Part shown: positions 22,655-34,145 of the stretch, piece after piece
How the letters are laid out: every line of letters begins with the position of its first letter
Position numbering within the stretch: the first letter of the stretch is position 1
Assembly: GCA_004352715.1 (NCBI GenBank)
Contig: SCFE01000119.1
Location: forward strand, 833,499-891,093
Direction of reading: 5' to 3'
DNA from: Hofstenia miamia
Taxonomy: Eukaryota > Xenacoelomorpha > Acoela
Length of the DNA stretch: 57,595 bases
The notes under the pieces: generated by a model
Seen by the model: only the letters and a program-made list of their open reading frames with translations
The model's database searches: none
What the model was told of the DNA's origin: nothing
Made by a program: the position numbers and the translations under genes

Positions 22655-24258
22655 TCCATCAGGAATGTTTTTGCGTGGACCTCATTGTGGTTGACACCTG
22701 CAATTGGCCTCTACCATATGATGTAATCCTTGGGAACAACTTCCTTGAAAGAAATGAGTGCATAATCAATTATGGAACCAACACTTTCTCTATTTGCAAA
22801 AGTGAGCCACAGGAGGAACTGATTACCACCTGTAACCAAGATATTTTGTTAACTTTTGCAGATACAATCATTGTGGAACCATGGCATTGGCAATGAGTTG
22901 CTGTCACTAAAAGCTCTCCTTAAAAGGAGGACATTATGATTTCTGAACAAAGGGGAAAATGCCTTTGTGGTTTACATCTTTCTCCAGATCTTTGACACAT
23001 TTCTCATGGAAGGACCTACGTCACTGTACTTAATAGTTCTGCATGCCTGATCTGAATGGTTCCCACAAAGATATCTATTGTTGCTACACTGGTCCAACTC
23101 GAACCTAAAGCTGCAGCCTGTCTGCCCATTCTTACTGCAATTCACAATCTCAGTGAACCAAGTGATCCAGTTCAGATCCCGGTTGTAAGTGAGAAAACTC
23201 ATGGACACCTGAGTCCACAAGAATGTGACATGCTCTCTGCCCTCTTACACCAACATCACAATGTGTTTAATTACGATCAATCAGTGTTGGAAAGGCCATT
23301 GGGGAACAACATGCAATCAAGACAAAGAGTGATCACCCCATTTGGTTGCCCATTCAGAGGGTACCTGAGAATCTAAGAAAGAAGTATGAACAGATCCTGA
23401 GTGATCTCATCAAAAGTGGGATTATACAGAATAGTAATAGTCTGTATGCTGCACCTATGGTGTTCATTCACCAAGGTGAGAAGTACTGCCTCTGCATTGA
23501 CTTCCAACAACTAAATGATATTACAGTCAAGGACGCATATCTGTTACCTTGCATCGAGGATTTACTCTATGATGCCAGCAAGTACAAATTATTTTCATGC
23601 TTGGATCTCTGTAAGGCCTATTGGCAGATACTGATGAAACCTGCTGACATTCTGAAAACCACTTTTATTATGCCTCATAGCCTCTTTGAGTGGAAGTACA
23701 TGACCTTCAGGCTCAGCAATGCTCTGGCCACATTTCAGCATTATGTCACCCATGTACTACAGAATGGCGCCAATGTTCTTGAACCTGGGATCACTGCAAA
23801 CATGGACAATATCCTTGTTGCTGGATATGCATTCTCTGATCACTTAGATAAACTGGGTCACACTCTGAAGATCATTTATGACTCTGGACTCTGGGTAAAT
23901 GGAAACAAGTGCTCATTCATTTCACCCTGAGTTACCTTCTTAGGTAGAGTAATTGAACCCAGAAGGATATCTATCAAAAATGATGTGAAAGACCATCTAG
24001 ATCAAATTGAGACTCCATGCTCACACAAGGATGTCCAACACCTGATGGGCTTTCTTAACTATTATGGCTCCTTCATTTCTGAATTAGCTAACCAAGAACA
24101 TCTCTAATTTACTCTGAAAAAACACTGAATTTTGTTGGACTTGAGCAAGAAGAGCTGGATAATGTGATGCAAGAGCTCAGATGGATCCCCAGTCTGAACA
24201 CATCAGATTACATGAAACAATTTATCGACAACTGTGATGCAAGTTCAATTGCTATCAG
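22655..24258 (+). repeat. Near-identical second copy of Gyp-2 protease/RT region (20877-22480)
   Basis: Offset 1,778 bp, about 1.6 kb, with two substitutions noticed (near 23016 and 24224). It ends at an N (24259). The left joint has no N. It may be redundant contig sequence or an allele; a true tandem duplication is possible. Confidence 0.75.
23056..23930 (+). pseudogene. Second copy of the Gyp-2 reverse transcriptase fragments
   Basis: Same reading frames and the same NMDN substitution as 21278-22152. Probably redundant assembly of one locus. Confidence 0.6.
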
Positions 24259-24259
24259 N

Positions 24260-25329
24260 TTGAAATTTGGCGTGTTTTTCGAGTTGTGTGAAATATTTAC
24301 AATAGCATTTACTATATTAAAGAACTATTCATTTGTTGGATGACGAAATATACTTTATTGTGGTATGTCAATCAAATGGAAAATTTTGACTGTCTCCCTC
24401 ATCATATCCAAATGCATTCAAGTGGTACAAACGCAATTTCATAACATTGGCTTTACAGAAAGAGCTTTTGATGTGTTAATGATTTATTTTATTCGCCTAT
24501 ATACGTCTATGTAATATTTCTATTTTCACCAAACGCGTTTTTTGTTTTAAAACAATTTTTATGAGTTAATGCTTTACTTGCCTATATGCATTAATGTAAT
24601 ATCTATTTTCACTAACTGAGCTTACATTTTTACAAATTATATAGTACTTGGGTGTTATCAAATGTCACTAGATATTTTATTTTGGAATTGTTATTATCGT
24701 TTTCCTTGCTAGTGGTTTAGGGCCGTGGTAACAATAGGCCTACTGGGGAAAGCCAGCCACATTAAATAAATGGCTTAACGCATTTCTGGCGGCCACCTCC
24801 TGGGTGAATGTGGAAGTGCCGTCATATTTTAGAATGAAGATGGAAACTTGAAGATTGCACAATGCTGAACTTTGTCACTCAAAGCCATTGTGGTAATGTA
24901 TGCTTTTACAATTTATACACAGTTTGCTAAAGAAATTGCTGTTTTCCACCTCTTGCATATTTGTTTTGATCAATATTAACGCACTTGGAAACACGCTCTA
25001 ATGCAAATAACACATCATTTATTTGGGTTGTAGATCTATGAATTGTTTTCCTTAAAACATTACGTTGCATGTTTAAACATTGTTACAACAAACACGCCCT
25101 AAGTGAAATTTGTCATCAAAAATATCAGTTTGCCTAAATCCTAGAAATCAAAAATAAAAACTTTGGTCTGAACAAATTGTCTAAAAATTAATTTGCTCAT
25201 TTTAGTTTTGTCAAAAATATTTCGTCGCTAGATGGCGTCCAATAGAATCACTTCATTTCCATGTGGTAAATAGCCACAGGTGTTACGAGCACTTCAGGGT
25301 GTCCCATAGGAACGTGCTTTCCCCGTTCT
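24260..25329. other. Unrelated 1.07-kb segment replacing the Gyp-2 integrase
   Basis: Starts after an N and is joined without a gap to the integrase tail homologous to Gyp-3 (ATGATAGTAACCTTGGTAAT at about 25340). It has no retroelement coding similarity. It contains two imperfect copies of about 50 bp (GTTAATG...TTGCCTATAT...TAATGTAAT...CTATTTTCAC) at about 24476-24535 and 24565-24618, and AGATGGCGTCCAATAGAATC at about 25231. The reverse transcriptase end, full RNase H and most integrase are missing here. Confidence 0.5.
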
Positions 25330-25570
25330 TAACTACTAATATGATAGTAACCTTGGTAATAGTAGCAACACTATAGCTACTTGTATTTTACCTAAATGAA
25401 AAGCTAGAGATCAGAGATACTTAGACCATTTAAATACCCAGGAATGGGACCTTAAACTTATATCTCTATTTAGTAACTATGAAATGAACTGAGAACCAAC
25501 CCCCAACAAGATGCCAAGTATGAGGACAAATCAATCCACAAGAGGAAATGAAGTGATCAATGACACAGAG
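25330..25570 (+). pseudogene. Gyp-2 integrase carboxy tail
   Basis: Non-open sequence that aligns at the DNA level with the inverse of 11870-12000 in Gyp-3 (GTAGCAACA, CCATTTAAATACCCA). It corresponds to the tail after the GPY/F module. Confidence 0.5.
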
Positions 25571-25748
25571 ATGATCAGATGAAGGCACCTCCTGCAAACA
25601 AGAATGCCTGGCAGAAGACACCCCTAGCAGCCACAACTATGAGGGGAGACAACTCTCTCCTTAGGAGCAGACTTCCCATGACTATGCTCAGAGACAGCTC
25701 TCTGAGCAGGAGCAGACCTCAGATGACTATGCATGGAGACAACTCTCT

Positions 25749-28700
25749 GTGTGTGAATCTGAGGAGCATAGAGTGCCTTTTGCCCACTTGTCTAATATAA
25801 CCTCACCCTGTGTTGACTCAAAAGCCCCTCCTAGTCCCAGTCCTTCCTCCCATGACTCAGCTAGTATTAGGTCCTGCAAAGCTGAGGCATGTAAAGCCAA
25901 AATGTCTAAGGTTGGAGATGAGATCTTACACCCATACTTTATTGCCTCTCAGAAAGCAGTCCATTTAGTCAGAGATAACACATCAGAAGAAACAAAGAAT
26001 AGGTTGTGATGGACATTTAACACTAAGGATCTAACTTGTTCAGTTGACTTGATTCCTTTTGTCATAGATGCCAAGTGTAGACCTCCAATCAACACAATTA
26101 TCTGCTATGATTTTAAGATGTTGCCTGGCATGGCGCAGCCCTATTGGAGAAGTACTGTGCACACAATGTTTGACGAGGACTTCAACCTGTCACACCTTTG
26201 CCAGTTTCAAAATAGTAAAGAGAAGATAAAGAAATTTGAATGCTTTAATATTGATTTCAACAATGTACTCATCATCTACTTTTTTCACGTTAATGAGGCA
26301 AACCACCCCCAAATTATGGAAAAGATTGAAATAGCCTATCAACTTGCCAAAGTGGAGAAGATAAGCCTTGTTATGTTTTTAAAAGAAGAATACCAGGATA
26401 CTATCCTGGATGAAGTTGAAAGTTTACAGTTTCACATGGAAAACTTCACCATTCTGTACCACAGCTATTACCAGCCTACAAGTATGTATAATACTCATAT
26501 AAGTTCAGCTACTAAGATCATTTACACTGATCTCCTTTTGTGCAAGAAAATTCAGACACACTGTCTCACAGTAGAGACTCATCTGATAATCAATACCTGC
26601 ATCCATGCTCAATCACTTGAGTCTATCAACATTAGCTCACCCAGCCTCTGCTCTGATGTTTCTGATATTCATATCAGTTTTGCTTTTTCACAAAGTGCCA
26701 CTACTCTACAAGAAATTGATGAGGCATGGACAAATCTGAAAGCTGATCACAGCCCAGAGACACAATGGGGTAAAATTAACATTCAGAGCCCAACATCCCA
26801 GTATCATTGATCAGTTGAGAGGACACTTGCAGAATTACGTCTGTCTCATGACACACAAGATTGTCAGAACTTCTTGGAAAAGATGTTCTCAGAAAAATTT
26901 GCTCTGGCGATCTAGTCCCATGGAGCCATGTGGGTTTTCACCATGTTTCTTACTGTTGATCCTCATCTTCAGCTGCCTTTGGATAAAGCCACCAGAGAAA
27001 AACTCACTGAACAGTGCCCTCACAAACTTGCTATTGGTCCTGCAGAATGGAAGGTTAAGAATTGGTTGCTCCACTCTTGCTTGTTGCCTGCCTTGCCTGG
27101 GAAGAACAAGAAAGCCATAGAACATTTTGAGAAATTTTATGCTTGTCTTAATGCATCCAGTGGACCCCTTGGTCGCCTCCCCCCACAGATGATCGTCAAC
27201 CAATAAGGAGTTGCATGTTCCAACTTAAATATCTTTTTGGATACCCTCAAAAAGTATATGTGGGGAGCAACCACTGAGACCAAGTTTCCTTTGCTAAACT
27301 CTGAGGACACACCTCTGTGTACCAGTTGACTCATGCACTGTGAATATGGTTTCACTCAACAGTTCATTGAATTGGTTGGTCACTAGGACATCTTGAACCA
27401 CACAGAAATCTTATTCAACCTGGAACGGCTCAATTATCCTGAGTGTGGGTACAGTAAGCTTACACGAACCCAGCAACAGGCTACCAAGGATGGCAAGGTC
27501 ATCCCAATCACTGTTTTAGGGCAGACAATGGAAACACCCCAACAATTTTACTGTGAGGAAGAGCTTCTGTCCTCCTCAGCAATTGAGGTATCACTGTCAA
27601 CTAAAGCCCTCATCAAAGCAGTAAACATAGAAAAGTTTCCAGGGTTGCAATCTCACCCAAGCTCACGCCCACCTGGTCTCTAACAGATAATGAATGGATC
27701 TTAACAATTGAGCACCACCCAGAAGAATTTGCAGAGAAGCCAATGATAGTCGAGAGAATTGTCAAGCCCAACAGTGACAATGATATTCTAGGCCTCATGA
27801 AGTGGTGCCTCACTGAAATGTTGACCAAAGAAGAACTTGTGCTTCTACTATTGCCAGGGCAACAACTTGCCCTGGATGTAGAATGCAGGCCTTCATCTTT
27901 CTACTGTGCAAATTGAGAATCTATGGAGCCACAGACTCTGCAGCGCTTTTTGGGATTCTATCAAGGATGCCAAGATTAACTACCCCATTATAATTGGAAT
28001 GGCGTCACTTCAGAAGAAGTCCACCGCCTTGTTTGATGACACCCCTAATTCTGCCATCATGGGATGTGTACTGGGGAAAGAAAAAAGTCTCTGCCCATCT
28101 CACAGATCGCATTAATTATGTCTCTACCACCTCAGAAGTTAACAAATCTATGCAGACTAAGGAGTACAAGGATACTTGTGACGCATTGCTAGAAGGTGGT
28201 AACCCTGAACACATATACATCAATGGAAAACTAACTATCAAGGATATTTTTCAGAAGGGCCAGCCTATCTCTACTCAATTGGAGAAAATTCATTGAACCA
28301 TCAACTCACAACCTCCTGTTGTCATTCTATTTCAAGCTGGAGGTGACTTGATGTGGGCAAACAAAGCTGAGACCATAACCTGCTATTACGATGTAACTGA
28401 GCACTATTGAGATCATTACCATGCTGTGTGCTGGCATAACAGACCCCAAAAGAAATGACGCTGCAACAAGTAAACAAGTATTGCTTGCTTTTTGTTGACC
28501 ACGCTACTCATATGGGATCACTCAGGGAGATTTTCCTTCATTTTTATCCCAATACCAAGATTAGTGCAGAAGATGCACACACCTTGGATATGGATGCCTT
28601 GATGATGCTCCTTATCACCCTCAAGGGCCTTTGTCTTTATGAGTGTTTCTATGATACCTTCACTCAGAGGTTAAACGTGTTGTGAAGAAACTGTCCTATT

Positions 28701-28890
28701 AGTTCAAGGCTACCAGAGCTCAAATACTTTCAATTACACAGCAAAACAGTCACTCAATGGGAAGTGTTAATGCAAGTCACCAGGTGGCCCCACTATGCAG
28801 AAGTTTCATCCTGGGATGATCAAAGAAGCCCAAAAGTTGTTGTGCTGTCCTACTGTCCAACTGTTACTGCAGCCTTAGCCATGCAATGGG
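25749..28890 (+). pseudogene. Gyp-2 ORF3: long accessory protein with DEDDh exonuclease-like end, broken
   Basis: About 1,000 residues in shifting frames between integrase and polypurine tract. Amino part: MSKVGDEILHPYFIASQKAV, TCSVDLIPFVIDAKCRPPIN, YWRSTVHTMFDEDFNLSHLC, FECFNIDFNNVLIIYFFHV and HMENFTILYHSYYQPTSM, conserved in all five families. Middle: KVKNWLLHSCLLP, PPQMIVNQ, YMWGATTETKF and TEILFNLERLNYPECGYS. Carboxy part: LALDVECRPSS (27866-27898), NYPIIIGMASL (27978-28010), VVILFQAGGDLMW (28318-28356), YYDVTEHY and AEDAHTLDMDALMMLLITL (28566-28622). Together these give the D-x-E, D and H-x4-D order of DEDDh 3'-5' exonucleases (Asp 27875, Glu 27881, Asp 28345, His 28578, Asp 28593). No signal peptide or membrane anchor is seen. 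Frameshifts and stops show decay. Family-level function is inference. Confidence 0.65.
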
Positions 28891-28895
28891 GGGCA
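28883..28895 (+). other. Polypurine tract of Gyp-2
   Basis: GCAATGGGGGGCA immediately before the right LTR; same core as in Gyp-3 and Gyp-1. Confidence 0.75.
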
Positions 28896-29782
28896 TGTAG
28901 AGTCACTCAGGGCCTCATCTTATTTTTACTCTAATTTTAAGGCACTCTCAAATTAATTCAGTGCTATTTTGTTAATGAATTGATAATTTTGTTAATTTTT
29001 GATTATTTTGAACTTAAGTTTCAAACTTATTGATTGTCCCCTCAGAGCTTTTGTATTATGTGTAATTGCTCAGTTAATCTCTGAGGGAAACTAACTTTGT
29101 AAAGAATGGTAAATATTTACATACTTTTGTATAAATAGGGTATACAATTGTAAGCAAACATCAAATAAATTTTGTTCTCACTGGATACTGTTTACTTTTT
29201 ATTTTTATTATATTTCATTGACCATATTAGCTCTGGTGTGAATTTTATAATAATGAAATTGTAAGATCCACAATAATGTAGGAGAACTCCACTGTGCCTG
29301 GGGCAATAACTTGCCCCTTGACAGATGTGAGCCTATATTGTGGTCACTTTAGGTTAGGCATAGGCTATAAAAGAACTACCACCTATCAATCAAACATGCA
29401 CAAATTAGAACACATCTTGAATTTACTATGCTGTTGGCAAACACAAATACATGGTAACTACACATTTATTAATATCTTATTACATGAGCTGAGTTGATAA
29501 ACCCAGAGATAAATTATTTGTATTAAGCTAGAAATTACAACTTGAGACACACAATTAGCACCTTGGATTTGTAAGGATGGATTCTAAAGGCTTGGCTTTG
29601 GCATGATGCTGTGTGAATTGGTTGCTACTTTAACCATCTTGGAATTACTTTTTTTTCTACAATGAAATTGGCAAATTAGCAATCTTCATTTGTTTTGCTA
29701 GAAAGTGAATTGCTCTCAGTGATGGTAATCTTCTGCAACCTTCATACTGCTTGAGCTGCTAGAAGCACCCTGTGATTCTACA
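28896..29782 (+). repeat. 3' LTR of Gyp-2
   Basis: TGTAGAGTCACTCAGGGCC...GTGATTCTACA, 887 bp. TATAAATA at 29130-29137 and AATAAA at 29164-29169, only about 35 bp apart, suggesting a short R region. Confidence 0.85.
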
Positions 29783-29786
29783 GTAT

Positions 29787-29998
29787 CACATGATTTCCCT
29801 CACAAAATTAAAGAGCAATTACACATCTGCATAAATTTGAGGGGACAACAATTCTAATATCAAAATACTACACTCAATCTAATCTAATTACATCAAACTG
29901 ATGTCACTAATGAAATTAAGAGCAAAATTAAGCTTGAATTTACAAAATTATTGAATAAATAATCAAGTAAGAAAAAGAGGGCCCCAAGTGACTCTACA
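29787..29998 (-). repeat. Right part of the LTR split by Gyp-2
   Basis: Continues 17085-17421 across the GTAT duplication and ends CAAGTGACTCTACA. Homologous to the last 220 bp of 3254-4209. Confidence 0.7.
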
Positions 29999-30366
29999 AT
30001 ACATGAAACAATCTTTATGTTCAACAAGAAAAGCTCTGTACACCAAAGCCATAACTACAATAAAACATTATATGAGAGCCACACCAGATAGGTGACAAAG
30101 TCTACTCTTTCACACCAGTGCAAACATCCAACAATAAGCAAACTTGCAAACTAGCAACATGCTGATCAGGTCCACATTTGATAACCAAAGTGTTACCATG
30201 CAATAACTACCTCCTAGACAATGGCATAACCTGCAACTTCCAATCCTTAAGAAGAACAATAAAGGATATTGAACACACCACAATTACTAACAAACAAGAA
30301 TTCAAAATTGTCACTAACAATAATGACACATATACCACAATGCCTGAGCTAGTTAACATTCATTAG
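29999..30366 (+). pseudogene. Gyp-5 integrase carboxy end
   Basis: Plus-strand remnants, first in broken frames (KLYMRATPDR-like) and then 30178-30366 with NNYLLDNGITCNFQSLRRTI and KDIEHTTITNKQEF, which align with TYTLNNSKTVHFQRLKRAIK and DIEHVIIDDNNEF of Gyp-1. This is the end of the GPY/F module and tail. The rest of pol is missing on the left, where an LTR end abuts. Confidence 0.65.
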
Positions 30367-30900
30367 GACTTGTTTGATGAGCCCCTCAGACACACTGATG
30401 CTCCAATACCACAAACCCAAACCTTACCTAATTGCAAAGCATATACAAAAAATACAATAAATCCCACTGATTAGGATCTTAATCTCACTTATTTGTTTAG
30501 CCCCAATCACAATGAAGAAAGCAACCCCCAACAGTCTGGCAGCAACAGTGAGAACCCTCACCACTCCAGACACCAATGTTGAGTTAAAAAATCACACCAA
30601 ACTAGGCATCTGCCTTTGCATCCAATGCACAGGTTGGATTCTGGTGGAAACTACCCTCCTAGTTTGGGAGCAGTGGTCCAATCACACATGACTAACATAC
30701 ATGTTGGTGCAGTGAACCCTTCTTCCTCTCCATGGTACAGCATGGGGAGCTAAGGCATATCAAGTGGCCACTCAACCTCACCAAGTTCCTGCCCCTGGTA
30801 GACCCCAGGCAGTGTCCAACAGGGACACTGAACTATCACACCAACACACTTGAAAATTCAATCCTACTATACCAGAGGATCTAGAATTACCACAATCTAA
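30367..30900 (+). pseudogene. Gyp-5 spacer between integrase and ORF3, degenerate
   Basis: Collinear with the integrase-tail/ORF3 linker of the other elements; no open frame of note. Confidence 0.35.
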
Positions 30901-31614
30901 GAAATGTTACTGCCACTCATGCTCCCAACTCAGATCACTATCCTCATAGAATTTAGCCTCTCAAAAACATTTGCTGGAATGCCAAGTGTAATGTTGTGCT
31001 CATACCTCCATAATTGGCTCTTAAACATTACACTCATACTTTATAGCAAGATGAACTGCTTACTACATCACAGAAGCAAATCTTTTGCTGGATACCAAAC
31101 TCTTTATCAACAAACAATTGGATACTCCTAACCATAAAGTTAACTGCTCCATTCTACCTTATCTCATTGATGCAGAAAAGCACCCTGCAGTAAATGCTCT
31201 CATGTTTTATATGCATGAAATGTGTGAAACCATGAATCAAACTTATTTCAGGAGCACAGTCCACACAAGATTTGACACACAATTCTGTCTAACAAACCTA
31301 CATCACCTACTAACTTACAAGGATTCCCTAGTGATTCAACCCTAAATTAATCTCTCCTTGGAAAGCATCCTAATAGTGTACTTCCTTAAAACTGAAGAAC
31401 TTTCTGACAACAAGTTACTTGAAAAACTATTGCTCACATACAGGCTGGCCAAATCCAACAAAATCAAATTGACAATTATAATATTGGGCATCATGCAATC
31501 AAACCTCATCAGAGCAGAGACTTACAAACTGGAGCTAAACCTTGAAAACCTCTTCATTCTCCACCCCAATAATTTCACAATACTGAGTCTACAAGACAAT
31601 GTCACGTCCCATTG
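30901..31614 (+). pseudogene. Gyp-5 ORF3, amino-terminal part
   Basis: Pieces at 31085-31345 and 31358-31615: VNCSILPYLIDAEKHPAVNA, YFRSTVHTRFDTQFCLTNLH, LESILIVYFLKTEELSDN and LTYRLAKSNKIKLTIIILGI, the same block order as the Gyp-1 and Gyp-2 ORF3 (IPFVIDA, YWRSTVHT, IYFxxV, IAYxLAKVE). Just upstream TLHSYFIA corresponds to ILHPYFIA. Interrupted at 31615 by a solo LTR and continued at 32556. Confidence 0.6.
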
Positions 31615-31618
31615 ATAC

Positions 31619-32551
31619 TGTGGCATCTAGATGAAAATCTATGTTGATTAACACCAGGATTTGCTGATGTCACAGTAATTAACAGCCTGACTCTAGTGCT
31701 AGAATGAGCCTATTCCTAATAGAAGTTACAGGTAACACAGGAGATCAGGTAAGGGAAGGGTGTGTGGCCACACTTGGCTGACCTGATACAGAGAACCTTT
31801 ATAGAAAGAGTTGTATAAGACAGGAGCCCTAATTCAAGTAAAGAAAGAGAGAAGCCCTATAAGTTCTTGGGTGCAAGGTGTACTCTACATGTTTGCATAC
31901 CTAAATTCAGTGCAGGCCTCAGCTCATGGGATTTAGGTGCTGCAATAAATATTATAAACATAATGAAAGACAAGTGGTTGTGAAATGCTTGCATACCTAA
32001 ATTCAGTGCAGGCCTCAGCTCATGGGATTTAGGTGCTGCAATAAATATAATAAACATAATGAAAGACAAGTGGTTGTGAAAAAGCCCTATACCTAAACTT
32101 GCTGAAGTGCCATAGAGATGTTACTTGTAAAGCTGTACCTGAACAAGGTACCCTCAGAAACAATCAAATAATTTAGAAAAGTATTTTAATAAATAACATA
32201 TGCAACCAGCAGTAAGGGTAGAGTAAAATCTATTGAACCTTCTATAATAAATTCAAGGTATTTCAACATAAAAAATGGTGTTTGATAAACAAAAGGAACA
32301 CTAAAATCATACCATGCAACTATAAGTAAACACTGACAGGTCCCTCACTAACCTTTTACATGGTAATTAATTATATCAGAATTACTGTGCTGCAGATGAT
32401 TTAAATGTTTAAAGTTGCACAGATTGTCTACTACTGTTTAAGTCAAATTAGGCAATACAAATTTGAATAAATAATATTAATGTACAATTGATATTTTATA
32501 AATTCAAAAAACTAATGTTGAAATGTTTGTGGTGACTCAATTGATGCCACA
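31619..32551 (-). repeat. Solo LTR of the Gyp-4 family inside Gyp-5 ORF3, ATAC target duplication
   Basis: Ends TGTGGCATC...GATGCCACA, 933 bp, flanked by ATAC at 31615-31618 and 32552-32555. Same family as 3140-4931 and 35554-35985. Contains a 96-bp tandem duplication (31893-31988 and 31989-32082). Confidence 0.85.
31893..32082. repeat. 96-bp tandem duplication within the solo LTR
   Basis: TTGCATACCTAAATTCAG... to GACAAGTGGTTGTGAAA occurs twice head to tail with one substitution (TATTATA versus TATAATA). Other LTR copies have one unit. Confidence 0.85.
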
Positions 32552-32555
32552 ATAC

Positions 32556-34145
32556 ATATAGATCTCTTCCTTCATCAAGTATGACTGTTACACTGGCTAA
32601 TAGTAGACAAACATCTCATATTCAATGTCTTAATACAGGCACAATCCTATGAACTACTAGCAGGAAAACCAGCTCCACCTACAATCACCAATGTTCATGT
32701 TAGCTTTGCCTTCCTTCAATCAATAAATACACTCAATGAAATAAATAGCATTTGGTCAAACATTAAAGCAGATAGGCCCACTGACAACACATGGCCTTCA
32801 ATAAACATCCCATCTCTATCTGGCTCCTACCACCACTCAGCCAAGTGCATACTAAACAATGTTCAAAAAAGTTTCACTGTGCAAAACTAAACAGACTTCC
32901 AAACTGCAAGAGCTCTAGATGTCAATGCAACATGATTAATAGCCATTTACTTAACAGAAGACCCAACACTGTAATTTCCAATATTGTGTAAAACTCAAGA
33001 CAAACTCCATAAAAGCAAATTCCACAAAATTTCAGTCATTCCTATCTCCTCAAAGTTAAAGAATTGGCTTTTATACAGAACCTCCCCACTAATGTCACCA
33101 CCTGGGGAAAACACTAAAGCCAAGAATGTATTTGAAAAATATTATTCAAAAATAGTTAATAAAGAAAATCCATTTGGATCTTTACCTATCACAATAATCA
33201 GCAATAAATTGGATATTGCCACATGAGACATTCACATGCTAACCAACACTTGCAGAAAGTTTATGTGGGGAGTAACCTGTGATTCAAAGCTATACTTGAA
33301 CTTGCTAACCAACACCAATGCCCCACTGTCTACATCACATCTCATTTGTTGCTCAATTAACTTAGCCAAGCACAAAAAAGCATCATAATCATAAAGAATG
33401 AATTACTACTTAACTACTATAATCAGAAATACCCAAGTGCTCCTACAATGCACTAACTACTAATCTGAAATACAGATAAGATGTGAACACCAGGATACCA
33501 ATTGAAATTATGAAGCAATCAACACACTCACCACAACAATTGCAAATCAATGAAGGCAACATTCTGTCCACAAACATATTCCTAATGCCCCAACATTAAC
33601 ATACCATTGAACAAAACAATGTTGAAAAGCTAAGAGTTGATATCACACCATCAAAGCCTGAATGGATCATAACCAACACAGCAACATATTTGATACATAT
33701 AACAAAAGCAGCCAAAGTTGACACAATAATAGTCAACTGCCAATTTATATCTTGCAAGGAAACAGACAGTATATCATACATGAAACTATGCTTTACTGAA
33801 GCCTGGTCTAAAACAGAAATCTCACTGCTACTCAAGCTTTACTCTCAAATTGCCACGGATGTGGAATGCACCTCAACTAAATTTGTTATCTCTGAGACAA
33901 ATATAGAATGATTTTGTACTGTCTATTACTCAGACTCCTTATGGAATCATGTAGGTTGTGTACAGGAGAACTACCCCATTTCCATAGGAGTTGCATGATT
34001 GGACATCACTCCTACCAGCAATATCTCCATCAAGGAGGATATGGAATCCAAAAATCACAGGGCCACATTTCTGTTTAAATCATTGTCTAATAGGCAAAGG
34101 CATGCCACATGTTATATGAGTAAACAGATCATGTGAGCATTCAGA
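32556..34145 (+). pseudogene. Gyp-5 ORF3, middle and start of exonuclease-like part, truncated
   Basis: After the solo LTR: a block equal to VHVSFAFLQSINTLNEINS, then 32984-33226 with LKNWLLYRTSPLMSPPGENT and FEKYYSK (matches KNWLLHSCLLP and FEKFYAC of Gyp-2), GVTCDSKLYL, then 33690-33911 with FTEAWSKTEISLLLKLYSQ and ATDVECTSTKFVIS, and at about 33966 NYPISIGVA. So motif I and the IG block of the exonuclease are present; motifs II and III are cut off at about 34145, where minus-strand gag of Gyp-4 begins. Confidence 0.6.

Larger units (their letters stand above)
17422..29782 (+). mobile_element. Gyp-2: gypsy-type LTR retrotransposon with ORF3 and exonuclease-like domain, decayed
   Basis: Left LTR 17422-18473, PBS 18474-18493, gag, protease, RT, RNase H, ORF3, polypurine tract 28883-28895 and right LTR 28896-29782. 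Perfect 4-bp target duplication GTAT at 17418-17421 and 29783-29786; removing the element restores a continuous LTR. A 1.6-kb block (20877-22480) is repeated at 22655-24258, and the integrase region is replaced by about 1.07 kb of unrelated DNA (24260-25329). All frames are broken. Confidence 0.85.

Noticed and set aside
27866-28622. ORF3 carboxy part as a Maelstrom domain
   Set aside because: Maelstrom shares the RNase H-like fold, but its E-H-C-C-H-C pattern is not visible and the DEDDh motifs fit better. Left open for profile search.
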